A DNA stretch of 39,493 bases from a virus: the IMG/VR virus record IMGVR_UViG_3300046723_000182, positions 1 through 39,493 of that record; one strand, 5' to 3'. The notes beneath the pieces are model-generated. The model saw only the letters and a list, made by a program, of their open reading frames with translations. It was not told the origin of the DNA and made no database searches. This document shows positions 27,208-36,459 of this stretch, in pieces (within the stretch, counting starts at the first letter, position 1; each line of letters starts with the position of its first letter). The position numbers and the translations under genes were made by a program.

Positions 27208-27822
27208 ATGCCCGCATCTCTTCCCGGCGACACCAAGGCGAACAACACGGGCGCGAACCCCAGCGTGGGCCAGCCCGTTGCGTTCGATCTTATCTCGGGC
27301 CCGAAGGGCTCCCCTTTCGACAAGGACACGACCGGCAACGCATCGACCGGCGCGCTCTCGACCGGGATCGGCTACGGGCCCGAGGTGGTCATCAGTCCGT
27401 TTTCCAATCCGCTGATCAGCAACGCGCTCTTCGGCATCATCAAGGCGGGCTTCACCGACGACTACTCCCCGGGCGCGTCGAAGCTCGACGCGAGCGCCGC
27501 AGTCGACTCGCGCTTCATGTACATCGGCACCGGGCGCACGCAGACCTCGGGCGCGCCGAGCTACAAGAACATCCCGGGAGCAGCCGGGTGCCTGCCCTAC
27601 ACCGCAGGCTTCGGCATCGGCGCTGCAGGCGCTGGCGGCTCGCGTGATGCGGGCGCAGGGCCAGCATTCACCGGCTTCCCGATGAAGACGGTCACGGCAC
27701 CGGGCGCGGTCGCGATCGGCGCAGTGGTCGAGGTCGGATTCACCAACCGCAGCGGCGTGGCGCTCACGAACGGTCAGTCAACCTTCGGCTCTCAAGTCGC
27801 AGCGAGCGCGGCGGTCGCCTGA
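27208..27822 (+). CDS. Putative head decoration/structural protein (204 aa)
   Basis: The product starts MPASLPGDTKANNTGANPSV behind AAGGAG. It is Gly/Ala/Ser/Thr-rich and beta-type, with VAIGAVVEVGFTNRSGVALT near the end, as in surface-exposed structural proteins. Its position between capsid and connector genes supports a decoration or head role. The family is not recognised. Confidence 0.55.
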   Translation: MPASLPGDTKANNTGANPSVGQPVAFDLISGPKGSPFDKDTTGNASTGALSTGIGYGPEVVISPFSNPLISNALFGIIKAGFTDDYSPGASKLDASAAVDSRFMYIGTGRTQTSGAPSYKNIPGAAGCLPYTAGFGIGAAGAGGSRDAGAGPAFTGFPMKTVTAPGAVAIGAVVEVGFTNRSGVALTNGQSTFGSQVAASAAVA

Positions 27823-27826
27823 CGCC

Positions 27827-28060
27827 ATGGCAAGCAGCAGCGGGCAGGGCACGGCAATCATCCCAGCGAGCGAGGTGCTCGACTTGATCCGCAAGGCCTC
27901 GGGCCTGCCGAGCACATTTTTCGTGTCCATCGCCAAGGCGAAGATCAACGCGGACGGCTCGCTGCAGGCGAACTACACCTTCGACTCAAGCCAAGCGCCG
28001 CCGCCGCCCGCGCTCGCCGATGACCCAGCAGCCAAGGAGACATCCGATGGAAACATTTGA
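27827..28060 (+). CDS. Small structural-region protein (77 aa)
   Basis: The product starts MASSSGQGTAIIPASEVLDL, contains IRKASGLPSTFFVSIAKAKI and ends in a Pro/Asp-rich disordered tail. It overlaps the next gene by 14 bp. The function is unknown. Confidence 0.6.
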   Translation: MASSSGQGTAIIPASEVLDLIRKASGLPSTFFVSIAKAKINADGSLQANYTFDSSQAPPPPALADDPAAKETSDGNI

Positions 28061-28631
28061 ATCCGACATCAGCCACTTCGACGTCCGCAACCCCTACAAG
28101 GGAGACGAGAAGCTCCCGGTCGCGTTCTACATCGGCGCGATTCCCGATGACGCCGAAACCGAGAAGCAGGGGCACCCGTGCTTCAAGGATGTGGAGTGCG
28201 TGAAGATTTACAACTCGAAGGACAACATCATCGACCGCCCGGTGCGCGACACCGACCGGCAGCGGTGGCCCGGGGCGTATAGCGCGTGGAAGCAGAGCGG
28301 CCAGAGCGAGCCCGGCGCGAGCGGCATGCGCCTTGAGCACTGGCCGCAGATGACGCGCGCGCAAGTCGAGGAGTACCGCTTCTTCAAGGTCTTCACCGTC
28401 GAGCAACTCGCCGAGCTTCCCGACATCACGGTGCAGAAGATCATGGGCGCGACCAAGCTCAAGCAACTCGCGAAGCTCTACATCGAGGCCGCGCGCGGCG
28501 AAGCGCCGTTCATCCGCATGCAGGCGGAACTGGAGAAGCGCGACGGGCAGATCGCCGAACTCACCTCCGAAGTGCGGCGGCTCACCGTCATCTTGGAGAA
28601 GATGGCGAAGAACGAGCCGCAGCCTGCGTGA
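28047..28631 (+). CDS. Structural-region protein (194 aa) with C-terminal coiled coil
   Basis: Start 28047 (METFESDISHFDVRNPYKGD) follows AAGGAG. The N-terminal half is beta-rich (LPVAFYIGAIPDDAETEKQG). The middle contains YRFFKVFTVEQLAELPDITV, a short helix-loop unit resembling a HhH-like motif. The end (about 155-190, LEKRDGQIAELTSEVRRLTV) is a coiled coil. It is a probable connector-region protein whose role is unknown. Confidence 0.6.
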   Translation: METFESDISHFDVRNPYKGDEKLPVAFYIGAIPDDAETEKQGHPCFKDVECVKIYNSKDNIIDRPVRDTDRQRWPGAYSAWKQSGQSEPGASGMRLEHWPQMTRAQVEEYRFFKVFTVEQLAELPDITVQKIMGATKLKQLAKLYIEAARGEAPFIRMQAELEKRDGQIAELTSEVRRLTVILEKMAKNEPQPA

Positions 28632-28639
28632 GGCTGTAG

Positions 28640-29371
28640 ATGGCCTCGGCCCAAAAGCTCGACACGATCCTCTACGAGGTGCAGCAGGCCTCGGTGCAGA
28701 TGTCGCTGCCCGCTCCTCCGGGCGTGTACGACTCCACCGACGAAACGGCGCTCCTCATGGGGAGCGTGGCGAATCTCGCCGGGATCATGGTCGCCGAGGC
28801 CTACGACTGGCAGCAGCTTCGCAAGACGTTCACGGTCGCGGGCAACGGGGTCTTGACCACGTTTCCCCTTCCAGCCGACTTCTCGCGCTTCGTTGACGAC
28901 ACCGGCTGGTCGACCACGATGCGCCGCCCGATCGTGATCGTGAATGCACAGCAGTGGGCGGCGGCGAAGGCTTGGGTGCCGAAACTCACCATCAGCCCGA
29001 TGTGCCGCATCTTCGCCGACCAGCTTCAGTTCCTCGTCGCGCCGATGAACGGCGAGGTGATCACCATCGAGTACGTCGATGCGAACTGGGTGATCGACGG
29101 CGTCACCCCGACGCTCTTCAAGCAGCGCGCCACTCTGAATTCGGACATGCCGCGCCTCGACTGGTTGCTGATGGTGCTCGCGATCAAGCTCAAGTGGCTG
29201 GAGCAGAAGGGCATGGCGACGGTCGCGGTGCAGAGCGACTTCAACGACCGCATGTCGCTCCTGCTCGGGCACGACAAGGTCGCGCAGGCGCTCACGCTCT
29301 CGGGCCCGATGCCCGGTGGCTTCCGCTACATCGACAGCGCGGCGAACGTCCCCGACTCGGGCTTCGGATAG
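28640..29371 (+). CDS. Head-tail adaptor (tail tubular A-like)
   Basis: The 243-residue protein starts MASAQKLDTILYEVQQASVQ. The region VAEAYDWQQLRKTFTVAGNG, then LTTFPLPADFSRFVDDTG, is typical of podovirus adaptor/gatekeeper proteins: a helix pair followed by beta strands. It lies directly before the hub gene. It would dock on the portal and stabilise packaged DNA. Confidence 0.7.
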   Translation: MASAQKLDTILYEVQQASVQMSLPAPPGVYDSTDETALLMGSVANLAGIMVAEAYDWQQLRKTFTVAGNGVLTTFPLPADFSRFVDDTGWSTTMRRPIVIVNAQQWAAAKAWVPKLTISPMCRIFADQLQFLVAPMNGEVITIEYVDANWVIDGVTPTLFKQRATLNSDMPRLDWLLMVLAIKLKWLEQKGMATVAVQSDFNDRMSLLLGHDKVAQALTLSGPMPGGFRYIDSAANVPDSGFG

Positions 29372-29373
29372 CC

Positions 29374-31092
29374 ATGTTCCGAGCCGCCACTCTGCAGAAC
29401 ACCCGCAAGGCGCGACCGCCAGTCGGGCAGTTGATCCCGGTCGCCATCCCGACGCAGGGGCTGAACATGCGCGATGCGTTCGCGGTGATGGGACCGCAGT
29501 ACGCAATCTCGCTCGTCAACGTGACTGTCGAAGACTTCGGCATCAAAACGCGCAAGGGCTACACCGAATGGGCGAACAGCATCCCCGGCGTTGGCCCGGT
29601 GTGGACGCTGATGAGCTACTACCCAGCGCCGACCGTGCCGACCTTGAAGACGCGCATCCGCAACGAGATTAGTCTCGCCGCCAGCATTCTGCGCGCTCCC
29701 GTCGCGCAGGCGCTGCCCCCAGCGGGCAAGCTCTTCGCAGCGCGCGGCGGCTTCATCTACGACGTCACCGCTGGCGGCGCGGGCCCATGGACCGCCGAGG
29801 TTGGCGTTGGCGGCTCGGGCTTGATTGCGTTCTGGTCGTGGATCAATTTCCAGAACGTAGCGGGCTCGTTCCTGCTCGCCTGCAACCAGCTTGGGGGCTA
29901 CGCGATCTACAACGGCGCGTGGACGATGCCAGTCGCTGGCGCGGGCGTGGGCCAGATCAACGGCGCGGACCCCTCGAAGTTCTGCTACGTCACCGAGTGG
30001 AAAAAGCGCCTGTGGTTCATCGAGTTCAACAGCACGCACGCATGGTACCTCCCGGTGAGCCAGATCACCGGCACGGTGAAGATGTTCGACTTCGGTGAGC
30101 AGTTCCGCCGTGGCGGCAAGCTGGTTGCGCTTGTGAATTGGACCGTCGACGGTGGCATCGGCATCGACGATTACCTCGTCGCGGTGTCTTCGCAGGGCGA
30201 CGTCGTGATCTATAAGGGCACCGACCCCGACACGCTCGGCGAGTTCCAGTTGAGCGGCGTGTGGAACGTGGGCCCGCTCCCGGTGGGACATCGCGCGGTC
30301 ATTATGACCGGGGCCGACGTCCACATCCTGTCGCAATTCGGGCTCACCCCACTCAGCACGCTGCTCAACTCGCCGACCCTCGGCGAGATTGAGCAGAAGC
30401 GCGCGACGTACGTGATTGCGCCGGTCATCGCGAGCTTGATGCAGAACTACAACACCTTCGATGGTTGGCAAGTTCAATCGCTGCCAGCCGAGGAACTTCT
30501 CACGGTCAACGTGCCGCCGACCGCACTGCAAAACCCCGGCGACGTATTCGCGCTCAAGGTCACCAACGGAGCGTGGTCGATGTTCAAGGCGATGCCCTAT
30601 ACCTGCTACGTCTCGATCGACTCCGACATCTTCGCCGGGACGAACGACGGGCGCGTGGTGCGCGCGTTTGACGGCACGCTCGACAACGTGACCATCGCCG
30701 CGCCGACCACGAGCGGCCAGCCGATCCTGTGTCAGGTGACGCCCGCCTATCAGGCCATGGGCGCGCCGGGGCTGCAGAAGCGATTCACGCTCGTGCGCCC
30801 GACGTTCCTCGCCTCGACGAAGCCGACGGTGACGGTGCAGATGCTGATCGACTATGGGCTTCCCGTCTCCCCGGTCACGCCGAGCATTCCCATCCCGCCG
30901 CCCGAGTCGTCGTGGGGTTCAGCGATATGGGGGACGGCGCACTGGAGCGCGCCGCTCGGTCAGCAGTTGCGGCGATGGATCGGAACGCGCGGCGCGGGGT
31001 TCGCTGCGACCGCGCAGCTTGACTATCGCTGCACGCGCGAGACGTTGCTGACCACGATCGACTACTGGGCCGAGCCCGGGGGTGTGATGTGA
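29374..31092 (+). CDS. Tail hub/nozzle or DNA-stabilisation protein
   Basis: The 572-residue protein starts MFRAATLQNTRKARPPVGQL. VNVTVEDFGIKTRKGYTEWA and repeated beta-propeller-like strands (LVALVNWTVDGGIGIDDYLV, DVVIYKGTDPDTLGEFQLSG) fit the nozzle/stabilisation proteins of short-tailed phages (P22 gp10 or tail tubular B type). It follows the adaptor, and its end overlaps the next start as TGATG. Confidence 0.75.
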   Translation: MFRAATLQNTRKARPPVGQLIPVAIPTQGLNMRDAFAVMGPQYAISLVNVTVEDFGIKTRKGYTEWANSIPGVGPVWTLMSYYPAPTVPTLKTRIRNEISLAASILRAPVAQALPPAGKLFAARGGFIYDVTAGGAGPWTAEVGVGGSGLIAFWSWINFQNVAGSFLLACNQLGGYAIYNGAWTMPVAGAGVGQINGADPSKFCYVTEWKKRLWFIEFNSTHAWYLPVSQITGTVKMFDFGEQFRRGGKLVALVNWTVDGGIGIDDYLVAVSSQGDVVIYKGTDPDTLGEFQLSGVWNVGPLPVGHRAVIMTGADVHILSQFGLTPLSTLLNSPTLGEIEQKRATYVIAPVIASLMQNYNTFDGWQVQSLPAEELLTVNVPPTALQNPGDVFALKVTNGAWSMFKAMPYTCYVSIDSDIFAGTNDGRVVRAFDGTLDNVTIAAPTTSGQPILCQVTPAYQAMGAPGLQKRFTLVRPTFLASTKPTVTVQMLIDYGLPVSPVTPSIPIPPPESSWGSAIWGTAHWSAPLGQQLRRWIGTRGAGFAATAQLDYRCTRETLLTTIDYWAEPGGVM

Positions 31093-31550
31093 TGGTCACC
31101 GCGCGGAGCGAGCGCGACTGGCTGGCTCTCGCCGAGTTCCTTCGCACGTACGCCTTCGTCACGCCGACGCAGGACATGCAGTGCGTCGGGTGGGTGAGCG
31201 AGGGCAAGCTCGTGATCGTGGTGGGCTTGCAGGGTTTCCTCGGCAAGGTCTGCCAAATTCACGTCGCGTTCGCACCGGATTGGCACTACTCACCGCGCAC
31301 GATGCTGCACGAGGTGTTCCGCCACGCGTTCATCACCGCTGGGCGAGAGACGCTGATCGGCATCGTCAATAGCAAGAACGAGAAGGCCATGCGGATGGAC
31401 GCGCACCTCGGCTTTCGCGAACTGTTTCGCCTGCCCGGGATGCACGAGGAGGGCGGCGACATGGTGGTGCTCGGGATGACCAAAGACAACTGCCGCTACC
31501 TCGACGACAGGTGGCGGCGCGGAGAGCCAGATGCACAAACTGTTCATTGA
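31092..31550 (+). CDS. GNAT-fold protein in the tail/ejection block
   Basis: Start 31092 overlaps the previous TGA (TGATG). The 152-residue protein (MVTARSERDWLALAEFLRTY) has a GNAT-like order: strand (KLVIVVGLQGFLG), helix (SPRTMLHEVFRHAFITAGRE), strand (LIGIVNSKNEKAMRMDAHLG, FRELFRLPG). The sequence NSKNEKAMRMDAHLGFRELF is the GNAT acetyl-CoA-side motif. T7 internal virion protein A has a related fold. It may modify a protein or be structural. Confidence 0.7.
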   Translation: MVTARSERDWLALAEFLRTYAFVTPTQDMQCVGWVSEGKLVIVVGLQGFLGKVCQIHVAFAPDWHYSPRTMLHEVFRHAFITAGRETLIGIVNSKNEKAMRMDAHLGFRELFRLPGMHEEGGDMVVLGMTKDNCRYLDDRWRRGEPDAQTVH

Positions 31551-32517
31551 AGCTCTGCTCAGGGGCTCGCCCGATCCGTGGTTTGACTCGGTGCTGCACG
31601 GTGGTGGTGGCAAGAGCCCGCCTGCCTCGCCCGACTACACCGGGGCCGCGCAGCAGCAAGCCGCAGCGAGCCAGCAACTCGCGACGCAGAACACATGGGC
31701 GAATCGCCCGACCGTCAACACGCCGTGGGGCTCGCAGACGTGGGGCACGGGCACGGCGGTCGATCCTGCAACCGGACAGAACGTCACGACGTGGAACCAG
31801 AACATCAACCTGTCTCCCGATCAGCAGGCCTCGCTCGACTCGCAGCAGGCGATACAGCAGGGCCGCTCGGGGGCCGCGCAACAGCTTCTCGGGCAGGCGA
31901 CGAGCGCGACGGCGACGCCGTTCGACTGGTCGAGCATGCCCAGTGCGCCCACGCAGGCCGCGCAGGGTGGCGACATCAGGGGCGCGCAGCAGAACGCGTA
32001 CAGTCAGATGAGCCAGATGCTGCAGCCCCAGCGCCAGCAGCAGCAATCCGAACTCGACACGAAGCTCGCGAACATGGGCCTGCCCACGGGGAGCGAGGCG
32101 GCAAACCGCGCGGGCCAGCAACTGCAGAGCCAGTGGACGCAGGAGGACAAGAACCTGCTCGGGCAAGCGATGCAGCAGGGCCAGTCCGAGCAGGCGCAGC
32201 AGTACGGTCAGTCGGCGGCGTCGATCAACCAGCAGCAGCAGCTTCGCAACGCGGGGATCGCCGAGGAAGCGCAGCGGCGCGGCATGCCGCTCAACGAATT
32301 GAACGCGCTGCTCACCGGGCAGCAGGTGTCGATGCCGCAGATGCCATCTTTCGCTCCCGCGACGCAGGGGCAGACTCCCGACCTCCTCGGCGCGGCGCAA
32401 TCGCAGGGCCAGTACGGGCTCGGGGCGACGCAACTCAACCAGAACACGTCGAACCAATACGGCCAGCTTGCCGGGTCCGCTGCGAGCTTGGGCTTGACCG
32501 CGATGATGATGTACTGA
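31531..32517 (+). CDS. Gln-rich internal virion/tail protein
   Basis: The 328-residue protein starts MHKLFIEALLRGSPDPWFDS. It has very high Gln (QQQAAASQQLATQ, PQRQQQQSELDTKL, SINQQQQLRN) and helical segments, with a hydrophobic end (SAASLGLTAMMMY). Such proteins occur after the GNAT gene in podoviruses and are probably virion components ejected or placed in the tail. The family is not named. Confidence 0.6.
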   Translation: MHKLFIEALLRGSPDPWFDSVLHGGGGKSPPASPDYTGAAQQQAAASQQLATQNTWANRPTVNTPWGSQTWGTGTAVDPATGQNVTTWNQNINLSPDQQASLDSQQAIQQGRSGAAQQLLGQATSATATPFDWSSMPSAPTQAAQGGDIRGAQQNAYSQMSQMLQPQRQQQQSELDTKLANMGLPTGSEAANRAGQQLQSQWTQEDKNLLGQAMQQGQSEQAQQYGQSAASINQQQQLRNAGIAEEAQRRGMPLNELNALLTGQQVSMPQMPSFAPATQGQTPDLLGAAQSQGQYGLGATQLNQNTSNQYGQLAGSAASLGLTAMMMY

Positions 32518-32520
32518 CCC

Positions 32521-33090
32521 ATGACGCCCTCGACCGTCACCCTCGACCTCATCAACTCGGTGCCGCTGCCGAAGATGGAGACGCGCGCCCAGTTCGTGAC
32601 GTTCCTGAAGTTCTGCCACGGGCTGATGCGTGCATCGGCCCCGCTCTTGGAACTCGCGATCGAGCGGTCGAGCGGCGCGCTGCGCGACTACTATGCGTCG
32701 CACCTCGCCGAGGAGAAGGATCACGCGACGTGGCTCGCCGAAGACATGGACCTGCTCGGGGAAGCCCCGGTCAAGCTCGACCACGCGGTCGCGGCGACAG
32801 CCGGGGCGCAGTACTACTACCTGCGACATGTCGGGCCGCAGGCGCTCCTCGGGTACATCGCGGCGATGGAGTTCCGTCCGATGCCGCTCGCGGACGTCGA
32901 GACGTTGGAGAAGGTCTACGGTGCGCCCGCGATCCGCACCGTGCGCTATCACGCCGAGCACGACACCGAGCACGCGAAGGAACTCGCTCGCGTGATCGAC
33001 GAGCACGCGGAATTCGCGGACATCATCTGCTACAACGCGTTCGTGACCGCGAAGATGCTCGGCTTCTACCTCAATGAACGGATGCGGTGA
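32521..33090 (+). CDS. Heme-oxygenase-like diiron protein (HDO/iron-containing redox type)
   Basis: The 189-residue all-helical protein starts MTPSTVTLDLINSVPLPKME. SHLAEEKDHATWLAEDMDLL supplies His61, Glu64/65 and His68 (ExxH-type). AAMEFRPMPL supplies Glu117. YHAEHDTEHAKELARVIDEH supplies His144, His147, Asp148 and His151. This spacing is that of the heme-oxygenase-like diiron oxidase/TenA-PqqC superfamily; a ferritin-like fold is the alternative. It lies between two virion-protein genes with 3 and 12 bp spacing. The role in a phage particle or infected cell is unknown. Scavenging oxygen radicals or modifying a metabolite are possibilities. Confidence 0.65.
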   Translation: MTPSTVTLDLINSVPLPKMETRAQFVTFLKFCHGLMRASAPLLELAIERSSGALRDYYASHLAEEKDHATWLAEDMDLLGEAPVKLDHAVAATAGAQYYYLRHVGPQALLGYIAAMEFRPMPLADVETLEKVYGAPAIRTVRYHAEHDTEHAKELARVIDEHAEFADIICYNAFVTAKMLGFYLNERMR

Positions 33091-33102
33091 AAGGAAACTG
33101 AG

Positions 33103-33468
33103 ATGCCGACCAATACCCCGTATTACACCGATGACCAGTGGGCGCAGATGATGAAGCTGCAAGACCTCACCGGGCAAGAGCAGCAGATCGCCCGGCAGCA
33201 GGCAATGGCGAAGGACTTGCGAGAGGGCGGCGGCAACCGCATCGACAAGGCCTCGCAGATCGCGCAGGGGCTGCGCGGCATCAGCGGCGCGATGTTGGAT
33301 TACAAGACCATGAAGGACGCGCAGGGACTCTCCGCTGGCCGGAAGGACTGGCTCAACGCGATGGGCCAGCGGCGGCAGCAGAACAGCCTGCCGATCGCCC
33401 CGCCCAGCGTCAACAACTACGACCCTTCGCAGTTCAACGATCAGACCGGGCAATACGGCGGTGTCTGA
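33103..33468 (+). CDS. Virion-region protein (121 aa)
   Basis: The product starts MPTNTPYYTDDQWAQMMKLQ behind AAGGAAA. It is Gln-rich and helical (LTGQEQQIARQQAMAKDLRE), with a disordered end. It resembles small proteins preceding ejection proteins in podoviruses. The end overlaps the next gene by 8 bp. Confidence 0.6.
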   Translation: MPTNTPYYTDDQWAQMMKLQDLTGQEQQIARQQAMAKDLREGGGNRIDKASQIAQGLRGISGAMLDYKTMKDAQGLSAGRKDWLNAMGQRRQQNSLPIAPPSVNNYDPSQFNDQTGQYGGV

Positions 33469-34582
33469 ACCCTACTCTCCGCTCTTCGACGAGTCGCCGT
33501 TCGACGCGCCGTTCGACCCGGCGAACCCGACGCTGCAGCCGCCGCCGCGTGTGCTGAAGCAGGCGCTCGCGCCGAAGCCTGCGCCACAAGTTGATGCCGG
33601 TGATGAATATCGGCGCAAGGCGCTTGACCTGCTCGCGCAGGCACAGTCGACGCAGCCGAACGATGCTGACGTCGGGGCGATGCGCGAGTACGCGAGGAAG
33701 CGCGAGGAAGGGGCGCAGCGCGATTTTGATCGCGGCATGGTGATGCAGGTGATGGGCGGCTCGGCGTTCCAGCCGGTCGGCGCGCAGGTGCTCAAGCAGG
33801 CGCTCGCCGCGCAAGAGCCCGAGAAGCTCGGCGGGGGCATCGTCTCTGGAGGGCAGTTCTTCAACGACCCCGAGGTGGTGGCGCAGCGGCGCGCGACACG
33901 GCTTGAACAGCAGGCGAAGATTTACGAGTCGATGGCGGCGAACGCCGCGACCACCGCCCAGCGCGAAGCAGCGGCGCAACAGGCAGCGGAGACGCGACGC
34001 ATGATCGCCGGGATCACGGCGGGCTCGCGCCAGAACACGCAAGACCAGCAACGAGCGGCGCGCTCTTTCACGCAGGAGAACGCGCTCCGCGACGACTTCG
34101 AGAAGCAGGTGAAGGATCAGCGCATCAGCCTCGGGACGTACCCGCAGATCGAGGCCGCTCTCACTGGAACGCCCACCGCCGCGAGCGACATGCGCGCGAT
34201 CTTCCGGTACATGAAGATGCTCGACCCGACCTCGGTGGTGCGCGAGGGCGAATACGCGACGGCGCGCAATGCCACGGGCGTGCCCGCGCAGATCGCGAAC
34301 CTCTACAACAAAGTGTTGACGGGCGTGGTGCTCACCCCAGCGCAGCGAGTCGACTTCCTCAAGCAGGCGAAGAGCGAGCGCGACACGGCGCTGAACTACT
34401 TCAACGAGCGCGCCAACGAGTTCAAGGCGCGCGCTCGCACGTATGGGCTCGATCCTGAGAATGTCGTCCTCGGCTACGGCGCGAGCGGCGGCGATCAAGC
34501 GCAAGCGCAGCAGTCCGGGCGCGGCTCTCGCCAGTCGCCGATCCAGATCGCACCGGGCGGCACGACCAAGGTGGACTTCTGA
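33461..34582 (+). CDS. Putative DNA-ejection protein (373 aa)
   Basis: GTG 33461 starts a 373-residue, Ala/Gln/Arg-rich helical protein (SEPYSPLFDESPFDAPFDPA). Near residues 247-310, AIFRYMKMLDPTSVVREGEY, then TPAQRVDFLKQAKSERDTAL, is a domain shared by putative DNA-transfer or ejection proteins. The C-terminus is Gln-rich. It is likely injected with the next protein to form the trans-envelope channel. Confidence 0.65.
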   Translation: MSEPYSPLFDESPFDAPFDPANPTLQPPPRVLKQALAPKPAPQVDAGDEYRRKALDLLAQAQSTQPNDADVGAMREYARKREEGAQRDFDRGMVMQVMGGSAFQPVGAQVLKQALAAQEPEKLGGGIVSGGQFFNDPEVVAQRRATRLEQQAKIYESMAANAATTAQREAAAQQAAETRRMIAGITAGSRQNTQDQQRAARSFTQENALRDDFEKQVKDQRISLGTYPQIEAALTGTPTAASDMRAIFRYMKMLDPTSVVREGEYATARNATGVPAQIANLYNKVLTGVVLTPAQRVDFLKQAKSERDTALNYFNERANEFKARARTYGLDPENVVLGYGASGGDQAQAQQSGRGSRQSPIQIAPGGTTKVDF

Positions 34583-36456
34583 TGCCGACGATCGAGACAC
34601 GCGACGGCATCTTCCTCGACATCCCTGAGGGCATGGCCCCGGATGCACCCGAGGTGAAGGCTGCTGTGCAGCAGGAGCGGCTCGGGCGTCGCCATCGTTC
34701 GCCGGAATACAAGGCGAAGGCCTTGGCGGATCAGGAGCAGGACCGCGCAACCTACGACCCGACTGTCGGCATGGGCGCTGGCGCGAAGACACTCGCGAAC
34801 ATCGGCGCGGGGATGTCGAATGCGTGGGAGGGCCTCAAGCAGATCACCCCGGGCGTGAAGGGCATGAGCGATGAGCAACTCCGCGAGAAGCGCGCGATCG
34901 ACCAGCGCCTCGCCGAGAAGACCGACCTCGGGATCGCCCCCGACTGGGCACCGACCGCTGGCAGCGCGCTGCAGTTCGCGGGCGAGATGGCCCCGTCGCT
35001 CGTCATCCCGGCTGGCGGGGCAGGAATGGCAGCGCGAGTCGGGGGGCGTTTCCTGCCGAAGGCAGTCGCGGCGCTGGGTGGTGCTGCTGGCGGCGCGGCA
35101 TCCGGCGCGCTCGCGCCTGTGACCTCGGACGAGAGCCGCGCGATGAACATGGTCACGGGCGGCGTCGCCGGGGGCGCTCTTCCGCTCGCGGTCGGAGCCA
35201 CCAAAGGACTCTGGCGCATGCGCCCGGGCGCAGGTGGCCGCGCCGCTCGGGCGGGTGAGATGCTCGCCGACGAGCTTGGCCCGCAAGCTGGTGCGACAGA
35301 GGCATCGCTGCGCGCTCATCAACCGGGGCCGACGACGGCCAATATCCCGACGACTGCTGGCGAGGTCACCGGCTCGCCCGTGCTCGGGCGCATGGAGCGC
35401 ACCTCAGCGAGCGGCGCTCCCGAAGACTGGGCGCAATTCCGGCGCGCTCAGAACGAGGGCACGTACGACGCGCTGCGCGAAGCGACCGGCGACGCGACCT
35501 CCTTGGAGCACCGCGCCGACTATCGCGACCTTGCCACCGGGGCACAACGTGAGCGGGCGATCGAGAGCGCCACGGCGCACTTCCAGCGCACCGAGGCTCC
35601 GATGGAGAGGGTGGCGAAGCAGATCGCTGGTGAGAACGCGCTGGCGAGCCCGTCGCGCAAGCTCGCCAACATGGCGCTCGCCGAGGTTGGCGAGGGCACG
35701 ACGCCGCAGAAGCTCTACAGCTTCAGGAAGCTCCTCGCATCCAAGCTCGAAGGGCCGATGCTGCCCGGTGACGAGACTGCGGCCATCATCAAGGGCGCGC
35801 AAGTCGACGCGCGGAAACTCATTGCGGCGATCGACGCGGGCATGGAACGCGGGGCCCCGGGAGACTGGGGCAATTACCTCTCGACGTACTCGCAACTCTC
35901 GCGCCCAGTGGATAGCTCGGTGGCCCAGCGGTCAATCCGCGAGGCGATCGACAGCGAGGGCGCGAAGCTCTACGGCAGCGCCCCCGAGGTGACGCGGCAC
36001 AAGCTCGGGCGCGCGATGGAGCAGTACGGGCGGAATGAATTCGGCGACGTTCTTGAGCCGCGCGCTCGCGCGTCGCTCGATGAGCTTCTCGGTCATCTCA
36101 AGCAACGCGAGGAGCTTCAGTCGACGCTGAAGAGCGTGGGCACTTCCGGCGGCGGGTCGAATACCACGATGGACGTCTTGGGGCACGCCGCTGCCGCGAC
36201 ACGCGGTGGGCTCAAGATCGCGGGGCGCGAGATTCCCGTGCTGAAGCAGATCGCCGCGCACTTGGATAGCGGGGCTCGCGAGGAGCTTGTCGGCTTGCTC
36301 CAGAATCCGCGCGCTGCTGCTGACGCGATCGCCGCCGCGAGCGCGCGAAGAGCGCCACTCACGCCCGCGCAGTTGGCGTTCCGCACTGCGATGAACATGA
36401 CCATCGGCGGCGCGCTGCCGCGCACGATGCAAGCGAATCAGCCTCAGGGGTACTAG
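34582..36456 (+). CDS. Large internal/ejection protein (624 aa)
   Basis: The ATG overlaps the previous stop (TGATG). The product starts MPTIETRDGIFLDIPEGMAP and has a Gly/Ala-rich hydrophobic region (about 130-195, AAVAALGGAAGGAASGALAP type) able to enter membrane. Long charged helices and a C-terminal helical part follow. An early IETRDGIFLDIPEGM motif recalls the DUF-type N-termini of phage ejection proteins. No lytic transglycosylase motif is visible. Confidence 0.6.
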   Translation: MPTIETRDGIFLDIPEGMAPDAPEVKAAVQQERLGRRHRSPEYKAKALADQEQDRATYDPTVGMGAGAKTLANIGAGMSNAWEGLKQITPGVKGMSDEQLREKRAIDQRLAEKTDLGIAPDWAPTAGSALQFAGEMAPSLVIPAGGAGMAARVGGRFLPKAVAALGGAAGGAASGALAPVTSDESRAMNMVTGGVAGGALPLAVGATKGLWRMRPGAGGRAARAGEMLADELGPQAGATEASLRAHQPGPTTANIPTTAGEVTGSPVLGRMERTSASGAPEDWAQFRRAQNEGTYDALREATGDATSLEHRADYRDLATGAQRERAIESATAHFQRTEAPMERVAKQIAGENALASPSRKLANMALAEVGEGTTPQKLYSFRKLLASKLEGPMLPGDETAAIIKGAQVDARKLIAAIDAGMERGAPGDWGNYLSTYSQLSRPVDSSVAQRSIREAIDSEGAKLYGSAPEVTRHKLGRAMEQYGRNEFGDVLEPRARASLDELLGHLKQREELQSTLKSVGTSGGGSNTTMDVLGHAAAATRGGLKIAGREIPVLKQIAAHLDSGAREELVGLLQNPRAAADAIAAASARRAPLTPAQLAFRTAMNMTIGGALPRTMQANQPQGY

Positions 36457-36459
36457 GCC

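Noticed and set aside
31366-33453. Long minus-strand open frame (695 codons) opposite the virion genes
   Set aside because: The translation is Arg/Leu/His-rich without domains; the plus-strand genes are well supported.
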